NCBI RefSeq assembly: GCF_003228315.1
Contig: NZ_CP029693.1
Span: 4,391,501-4,455,500, forward strand
Direction of reading: 5' to 3'
DNA from: Pseudomonas putida
GTDB lineage: Bacteria; Pseudomonadota; Gammaproteobacteria; Pseudomonadales; Pseudomonadaceae
DNA length: 64,000 nucleotides
Part shown: piece by piece, positions 58,927 through 64,000 of the stretch
How the letters are laid out: every line of letters starts with the position of its first letter
Numbering within the stretch: the first letter of the stretch is position 1
Program-made: the position numbers and the translations under genes
Notes under the pieces: generated by a model
What the model saw: only the letters and a program-made list of their open reading frames with translations
The model's database searches: none
What the model was told of the DNA's origin: nothing

Positions 58927-59904
58927 TCAGTTGCTGATGAATTTGGCGCTGACGTACGGCGCGTAGTCCGGCAGCACGGCCTCGACCTTGCCTTGCTCCT
59001 TGAGGAACACGGCGGTGTCGGTGATGGCCTTGGTGGTTGGCGCGCCGAGGGTGACCACCTGATCAGCCGCCAGCGGGTAGACGTTGCCTTGCAGCAGCAG
59101 CGGGATGTCGCTGGCCTTGGCGCCCGAGAGCTTCACCAGCTTGTCGACATTGGACGGGTTGGCGAGCCAGGCTTGCGGGTCCTTGCGGTAGTCGGCGTAG
59201 GCATCCAGGGTCACTTTGGCAAACGCGGTGACGATTTCAGGATGCTTCTCGGCGAAGTCCTTGCGCACGATCCAGGCATCGAAGGTCGGCGCGCCGAACT
59301 TGGCCAGCTCGCCGGAGGTGATCAGCACTTTGCCGTTTTCTTTGGCCACGCCCAGGGCTGGATCCCAAACGTAGGTGGCGTCGATATCACCGCGTTTCCA
59401 CGCAGCGATGATCGCCGGCGGGGCGAGGTTGAGGACGGTGACTTTGGAAGGGTCGATGTTCCAGTGTTTCAGCGCGGCCAGCAGGCTGTAGTGGCCGGTG
59501 GAAACGAAGGGCACGGCGATCTTCTTGCCGATCAGGTCTTGCGGCGTCTTGATCCCGGAACCGTCGCGCGCCACCAGGGCTTCGGCCGCGCCGATCTGGG
59601 TGGCGATGAGGAAGGTTTCCACCGGCACCTTGCGGGTGATGGCCGCAGTCAGCGGGCTGGAACCGAGGTAACCGATCTGCACGTCGCCGGAGGCGATGGC
59701 GGCGATGATGTCGGCGCCGTTGTCGAATTTGCGCCAGCTGATTTCGGCCTTGGTGGCTTTCTCGTAGGCGCCGTCGGCCTGGGCGACTTTTGCCGGATCG
59801 ACGGTGGTCTGGTAGGCGACGGTGACGTCAGCCGCTTGGGCAAACAAACTCGCCGCAGCCAGGGACGCGGCCGCCAGCAAGCGAAGGGGGAAAGTGAATT
59901 TCAT
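58927..59904 (-). CDS. tauA: Taurine-binding periplasmic protein
   Basis: A 325-residue binding protein. The signal peptide ends at AQA (about residue 24). Taurine/sulfonate-binding family blocks follow: VTVAYQTTVDPAKVAQADGA, SWRKFDNGADIIAAIASGDV and LGSSPLTAAI. It is first in tauABCD, preceded by GGAGCATCCCC and an AT-rich inverted repeat. Confidence 0.94.
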   Translation of the reverse strand: MKFTFPLRLLAAASLAAASLFAQAADVTVAYQTTVDPAKVAQADGAYEKATKAEISWRKFDNGADIIAAIASGDVQIGYLGSSPLTAAITRKVPVETFLIATQIGAAEALVARDGSGIKTPQDLIGKKIAVPFVSTGHYSLLAALKHWNIDPSKVTVLNLAPPAIIAAWKRGDIDATYVWDPALGVAKENGKVLITSGELAKFGAPTFDAWIVRKDFAEKHPEIVTAFAKVTLDAYADYRKDPQAWLANPSNVDKLVKLSGAKASDIPLLLQGNVYPLAADQVVTLGAPTTKAITDTAVFLKEQGKVEAVLPDYAPYVSAKFISN

Positions 59905-59963
59905 GGGGATGCTCCTTGTCAGGCGACCGAGAGTCGGCGTGAAAGGAGACTAAATGATCTAAG

Positions 59964-59992
59964 AATTCGAAAATAAATAACTTTTTCGAATT
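59964..59992. promoter_or_regulatory. AT-rich inverted repeat upstream of tauA
   Basis: AATTCGAAAA-N9-TTTTCGAATT, perfect 10-bp arms, about 60 bp before the tauA start. It probably belongs to the sulfur-starvation promoter (Cbl/CysB-type control is inference). Confidence 0.55.
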
Positions 59993-60032
59993 AGCTTATG
60001 TGGGGAAGATTTTAGAGCGACCGCTGCGCGGT

Positions 60033-60098
60033 CATCGCGAGCAGGCTCGCTCCCACAGGGATAACTCATAACCTGTGGGAGCGAGCCTGCTCGCGATA
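60033..60098. repeat. REP pair, tail-to-tail
   Basis: Two REP palindromes between gshA (end) and the tauA promoter. Confidence 0.88.
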
Positions 60099-60121
60099 AG
60101 GTCCGCAGGACCTTCAAGGGA

Positions 60122-61705
60122 TCAGTTGCTGATCGCCAGAATGCTCGCCTGATACGCCCCGACAAACACATCGAAATCGCCGACTTCGTTCTGTTCCAGC
60201 TCCACCTGCTCTGCCAGCGACGAGCGCGCGCGCTCTTCAAAGGTCGCCTGCACGTTGGCGGGCAGCGGCTCACTGCGGAAAAACTCCGCATGGGTTTGGC
60301 TCTGGCGCAGGGAGAATTGGGCAAAGCTTTCCTTGTGCTCGGCCATCGCCGCCAGGACCTGGGCCGAGGGTGTCAGGGACGGGTCATTGACCTTGGCCAT
60401 CTGCGCATCCAGCGCCTTGCTGTGAGCGTCGCCGCCATGGCTCTGATCCAGCAGCGCGGCCAGCGGCGCGATGTTTTCCAGCAATTGGCTGGCCCATTCC
60501 TTCAGGTCTACCGGTTGGCCATCGCGCTGCAGATGCAGGCCTGGACGCCGGCCTTCCTTGACCACCTTGAGGAAGTTCGAGGTGGCGTTGCCGCAGCTGG
60601 TATTGGTCAGCAGCGGGCTGTCGTTCAGGGCGCAGAACAGCAGGAAGGCGTCGAGGAAGCGCGATTCGGTGATGTCGATACCCATCGGCAGGAACGGGTT
60701 GATGTCCAGGCAGCGTACTTCGACGTACTGGATGCCACGGGCCATCAGGGCCTGGATCGGACGCTCGCCGGAATAGGTCACGCGTTTCGGGCGGATGTTG
60801 GAGTAGTACTCGTTTTCGATTTGCAGGATGTTGGTGTTGAGCTGAACCCACTCACCGTCCTTGTGCGTGCCGACTTCAACGTACGGGGCATAGGGTGTGG
60901 CCACCGCTTTGCGCAGGCTGTCGGTGTAGCTGACCAGATCGTTGTAGCAAGGCGTCAGGCCGGCCTGGGCGTTGCTCTGGTAACCCAGGTCGCTCATGCG
61001 CAGGCTGGTGGCGTACGGCAGGTACAGGGTGTCCGGATCCAGTTGTTCCAACTGGTGCGAGCGACCGCGCAGGAAACCGGCATCCAGCGCTGGCGAGGCA
61101 CCGAACAGGTACATCAGCAGCCAACTGTAGCGGCGGAAGTTGCGGATCAGGGCAATGTAGGACGACGACTGGAAATCGCGGTCGGTACCGACAAAACCTT
61201 CAGCCGCCTTGAGCAACGGCCAGAGTTTTTCCGGCAGGGAAAAGTTGTAGTGAATCCCGGCGATGCACTGCATGGTCTTGCCGTAGCGCAGGGCCAGGCC
61301 CTTGCGGTACACGTACTTGAGCTGACCGATGTTGGACGTGCCGTAGTAGGCGATCGGGATATCTTCCTCGGCCGGCAACGGGCACGGCATCGATGGACTC
61401 CACAGGTACTCGTTGCCGAGTTTGCTGTAGGCAAAGCGATGAATGCTGTCCAGGCTCGCCAGCGTATCGGCCGGATCGGTCAGGGCCGGGGTGATGAACT
61501 CCAGCAGCGACTCGGAATAGTCGGTGGTGATCTGTTCATTGGTCAGCGCGGAACCCAGTTCTTCCGGGTGCGGCGTTTGCGCCAGGCGACCTTCGCCGGT
61601 CACGCGCAGGCATTCACGTTCGATGCCGTGAAGGCACTGTTCGAGCAGAGAGAGGTTAGCGCGCTCGCCGAGCAGGGCCAGGCGGCGGTTGAGAAGTTCG
61701 CTCAA
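60122..61705 (-). CDS. gshA: Glutamate--cysteine ligase
   Basis: A 527-residue cytosolic enzyme that joins glutamate and cysteine, the first step of glutathione synthesis. Class I GshA blocks are CLHGIERECLRVTGEG, ITTDYSESLLEFITPAL, GIHYNFSLPEKLW and YVEVRCLDINPFLPMGID. I chose the TTG at 61705 because AAGGAA lies six bases upstream and the resulting MSELLNRRLALLG matches the usual Pseudomonas GshA start. A GTG 15 bases earlier would place the ribosome binding site inside the gene. It links the sulfur-uptake genes nearby to thiol buffering. Confidence 0.95.
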   Translation of the reverse strand: MSELLNRRLALLGERANLSLLEQCLHGIERECLRVTGEGRLAQTPHPEELGSALTNEQITTDYSESLLEFITPALTDPADTLASLDSIHRFAYSKLGNEYLWSPSMPCPLPAEEDIPIAYYGTSNIGQLKYVYRKGLALRYGKTMQCIAGIHYNFSLPEKLWPLLKAAEGFVGTDRDFQSSSYIALIRNFRRYSWLLMYLFGASPALDAGFLRGRSHQLEQLDPDTLYLPYATSLRMSDLGYQSNAQAGLTPCYNDLVSYTDSLRKAVATPYAPYVEVGTHKDGEWVQLNTNILQIENEYYSNIRPKRVTYSGERPIQALMARGIQYVEVRCLDINPFLPMGIDITESRFLDAFLLFCALNDSPLLTNTSCGNATSNFLKVVKEGRRPGLHLQRDGQPVDLKEWASQLLENIAPLAALLDQSHGGDAHSKALDAQMAKVNDPSLTPSAQVLAAMAEHKESFAQFSLRQSQTHAEFFRSEPLPANVQATFEERARSSLAEQVELEQNEVGDFDVFVGAYQASILAISN

Positions 61706-61818
61706 GTTGGATTCCTTCACGCGTCAGTCGCCCCAATATGGGGGTGGGCAGGACGGTCTACAAGGGTGAAGTTAAAACTGGCGTTATCGCCTGGTTTTCG
61801 GACTGATCGCCGCAATTC

Positions 61819-61912
61819 CCTGTGGGAGCGAGCCTGCTCGCGAAGAGGGAGTGTCAGCCGACATTGAAGTCACCTGACACACCGCCTTCGCGAGCAGGCT
61901 CGCTCCCACAGG
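61819..61912. repeat. REP inverted pair (REPIN)
   Basis: Pair with inner GTGTCAGCCG / CACCTGACAC pairing, in the 262-bp gap upstream of gshA and downstream of the thioesterase. Confidence 0.9.
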
Positions 61913-61967
61913 AAAATTCGGCGCTGCGGTCACAGCGCCGAAATTACCTCAAATTGATGGCGACTAG

Positions 61968-62351
61968 CTACAGGACAGCGAACGTGCCTTGTGCTTTTGC
62001 GACCAGTTTGTCGCCTTGCATGACGTCGGCCTCGACCACCAGGGCGCGACGGCCCGGGTGGATCACCCGGGCCGTGCACATCACCTCGCCGTCGGTGACG
62101 GCGCGGATGTAGTTGATCTTGCACTCGATGGTCGCGCTCTGCTGGCCGAAGCCGTGGCTGCTGGAGCAGGCCAGCCCCATGGCAATGTCCACCAGGCTGA
62201 ACAAGGCCCCGCCGTGCAGTTTGCCGGCGCGATTGCGCAGCTCAGGTTCCAGCACCAGGGCGACTTGCGCCACCCCGGTTTCCAGGCTGTGCAAACGGCA
62301 ACCCAGCAGCTTGAAAAACGCGCTTTCGGTGTACCCGGCCGGGATGTCCAT
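61968..62351 (-). CDS. PaaI-type hotdog-fold thioesterase
   Basis: A 127-residue cytosolic acyl-CoA thioesterase. The hotdog core AGKLHGGALFSLVDIAMGLA holds the catalytic acidic residue, with CKINYIRAVTDGEVMCTARV on the second strand. The substrate is probably an aromatic or medium-chain acyl-CoA. The start overlaps the tex stop (TGATG), so it is co-translated with tex. Confidence 0.88.
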   Translation of the reverse strand: MDIPAGYTESAFFKLLGCRLHSLETGVAQVALVLEPELRNRAGKLHGGALFSLVDIAMGLACSSSHGFGQQSATIECKINYIRAVTDGEVMCTARVIHPGRRALVVEADVMQGDKLVAKAQGTFAVL

Positions 62352-64000
62352 CAGCGCTTCTTCAACTGCTTGGCGTTGGCGAACAGCGACGCCATGGCGT
62401 TGTTGCTCGGAGCCGCCGTCGCGGTTTCCTTGCGGGGTGCGTTGTTCTGCGACTGGCGTGGCGCCGAGCCAGGACGAGCACCGCGAGCGCCATCGATTTT
62501 CTCGCCCGGTGTGTCGCTCATGCGCATCGACAGGCCCACGCGTTTGCGCGGAATGTCGACTTCCATGACCTTCACCTTCACCACGTCGCCGGCCTTCACC
62601 GCTTCACGCGGATCCTTGATGAACTTCTCCGAAAGTGCGGAGATGTGCACCAAACCGTCCTGATGCACGCCGATATCGACGAAAGCACCGAAGTTGGTCA
62701 CGTTGGTCACGACGCCTTCGAGGATCATGCCCAGCTCCAGGTCCTTGAGGTCTTCGACGCCTTCCTGGAACTCGGCGGTCTTGAATTCCGGACGCGGGTC
62801 ACGGCCCGGCTTTTCCAGCTCTTGCAGGATGTCGGTGACCGTTGGCAGACCGAAGGTCTCGTCGGTGAATTTCTTCGGATCGAGGCGTTTGAGGAACGCG
62901 GCGTCGCCGATCAGCGAGCGGATGTCACGGTCGGTCTCGGCGGCAATGCGTTGCACCAGCGGATAGGCTTCCGGGTGCACGGCAGACGAGTCCAGCGGGT
63001 TTTCGCCGTTCATGACGCGCAGGAAGCCGGCGGCCTGTTCGAAGGTTTTTTCACCCAGGCGTGCGACTTTCTTCAGTGCAGCACGGGTCTTGAAGGCGCC
63101 GTGCTCGTCGCGGTGGCTGACGATGTTCTGCGCCAGGGTCGCATTGAGGCCGGAAATGCGCGCCAGCAGCGCCACGGACGCGGTGTTCACGTCCACGCCA
63201 ACGGCGTTCACGCAGTCCTCGACCACAGCGTCCAGGCCACGGGCCAGCTTCAGTTGCGACACGTCGTGCTGATACTGGCCGACACCGATGGATTTCGGAT
63301 CGATCTTCACCAGCTCCGCCAACGGATCCTGCAGGCGACGGGCAATCGACACCGCGCCGCGGATCGACACGTCCAGGTCCGGGAATTCCTTGGCCGCCAG
63401 TTCCGATGCCGAGTACACCGATGCGCCGGCCTCGGACACCATGACCTTGGTCATCTTCATGGCTGGGTATTTTTTGATCAGCTCAATGGCCAGCTTGTCG
63501 GTTTCGCGGCTGGCGGTGCCGTTACCGATGGCGATCAGGTCCACCGAATGCTTGGCGCACAGGGCGGCCAGGATGGCGATGGTCTGATCCCACTTGTTGT
63601 GCGGCACGTGCGGGTAAACGGTGGCGTGATCCAGCAACTTGCCGGTGGCATCGACCACGGCGACCTTGCAGCCGGTGCGCAGGCCCGGGTCGAGGCCCAG
63701 GGTGGCGCGTGGGCCGGCCGGAGCCGAGAGCAACAGGTCGTGCAGGTTGTGCGCGAATACGTTGATCGCTTCGGTTTCCGCGCCGTCGCGCAGTTCGCCC
63801 AGCAGGTCGGTTTCCAGGTGGGTGTAGAGCTTGACCTTCCAGGTCCAGCGCACCACTTCGCCCAGCCATTTGTCGGCCGGACGGTTCTGGTTCTGGATGC
63901 CGACGTGCTGGCCGATCATGCCTTCGCACGGGTGCATGGTGCCCGGCAGTTCATCGCCGACTTTCAGCGCGGAGCTGAGGATGCCTTCGTTGCGGCCACG
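62351..64000 (-). CDS. tex: Tex family transcription accessory protein (partial, N-terminus outside the window)
   Basis: The C-terminal 549 residues of Tex are visible; the frame is open to the window edge. Tex is a nucleic-acid-binding protein linked to transcription and toxin expression. Visible parts in order: the YqgF/RuvX-like nuclease fold (ATLGLDPGLRTGCKVAVVD), the helix-hairpin-helix region (LNATLAQNIVSHRDEHGAFK), and an S1 RNA-binding domain (LEGVVTNVTNFGAFVDIGVH). A basic, low-complexity tail (about 55 residues, rich in Ala/Arg/Asn) ends the protein. The stop is shared with the thioesterase start. Confidence 0.95.
   Translation of the reverse strand, partial: RGRNEGILSSALKVGDELPGTMHPCEGMIGQHVGIQNQNRPADKWLGEVVRWTWKVKLYTHLETDLLGELRDGAETEAINVFAHNLHDLLLSAPAGPRATLGLDPGLRTGCKVAVVDATGKLLDHATVYPHVPHNKWDQTIAILAALCAKHSVDLIAIGNGTASRETDKLAIELIKKYPAMKMTKVMVSEAGASVYSASELAAKEFPDLDVSIRGAVSIARRLQDPLAELVKIDPKSIGVGQYQHDVSQLKLARGLDAVVEDCVNAVGVDVNTASVALLARISGLNATLAQNIVSHRDEHGAFKTRAALKKVARLGEKTFEQAAGFLRVMNGENPLDSSAVHPEAYPLVQRIAAETDRDIRSLIGDAAFLKRLDPKKFTDETFGLPTVTDILQELEKPGRDPRPEFKTAEFQEGVEDLKDLELGMILEGVVTNVTNFGAFVDIGVHQDGLVHISALSEKFIKDPREAVKAGDVVKVKVMEVDIPRKRVGLSMRMSDTPGEKIDGARGARPGSAPRQSQNNAPRKETATAAPSNNAMASLFANAKQLKKR

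Overview
The window is about 64 kb of a GC-rich gammaproteobacterial chromosome and looks like the Pseudomonas fluorescens group. The basis is the gene content and order (gabDT, oscA-sbp-cysTWA, tcy-dcyD/epsC, tauABCD, gshA, tex), the proteobacterial codon usage, and more than twenty copies of the classic Pseudomonas REP palindrome (core GAGCCTGCTCGCGA), mostly as inverted pairs between genes. No rRNA, CRISPR array, insertion sequence or prophage was seen. There is one tRNA, tRNA-Arg(CCG).

Layout. 1-3.4 kb: the end of an MFS transporter, a TetR regulator and an amino-acid-type chemoreceptor. 3.4-4.9 kb: a 1.4-kb accessory islet bounded by 54-bp direct repeats, the right one touching tRNA-Arg. 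It carries an AbiF/Abi_2 HEPN nuclease gene and, convergent to it, a near-consensus promoter driving a roughly 60-nt structured RNA. 5.3-8.3 kb: GABA catabolism (gabD, gabT). 8.3-14.2 kb: an HDOD response regulator, a diguanylate cyclase, the DesA desaturase and a GGDEF-EAL protein. 14.4-18.6 kb: sulfate/thiosulfate uptake (oscA, sbp, cysT, cysW, cysA). 18.7-25.7 kb: LysE exporter, a divergent LuxR regulator/hybrid kinase pair, a DUF962 membrane protein, a Crp/Fnr regulator, and an AraC regulator with a divergent desaturase. 26.1-28.8 kb: a hydrolase, a reduced sigma-54 activator-like protein and a solitary MetQ. 29.1-35.7 kb: an OLD/RecF-like ATPase and a TriABC-type RND efflux operon. 35.8-37.4 kb: a methyltransferase and a DUF3077-like gene with a long structured leader. 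37.4-44.1 kb: a sulfur-scavenging block (two SfnB/DszC-like flavoproteins, a DszA-like monooxygenase, metQNI). 45.3-50.0 kb: cystine uptake (tcyJLN), D-cysteine desulfhydrase and serine acetyltransferase. 50.2-56.3 kb: BetT with a BetI-like operator, SDR/LysR pair, solitary HicB and an aldo/keto reductase. 56.4-62.3 kb: tauABCD, gshA and a thioesterase. 62.3 kb to the end: tex, which runs off the window.

How the genes work together. Sulfur is the main theme. Sulfate, methionine-like compounds, cystine, taurine and probably organosulfur carbon compounds are all taken up or cleaved by products encoded here, and the sulfur ends in cysteine and glutathione. Several of these operons are preceded by AT-rich inverted repeats, unlike the GC-rich surroundings, which suggests shared sulfur-starvation control.

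The most interesting locus is the AbiF islet. It has the layout of an RNA-antitoxin toxin-antitoxin unit. The abiF reading frame has no stop codon inside the element. It runs antisense through the small RNA and past a host terminator into the 3' end of the neighbouring chemoreceptor gene. The second most interesting is the leader of the DUF3077-like gene, which has two similar closed domains, a terminator-like hairpin and mutually exclusive pairings.
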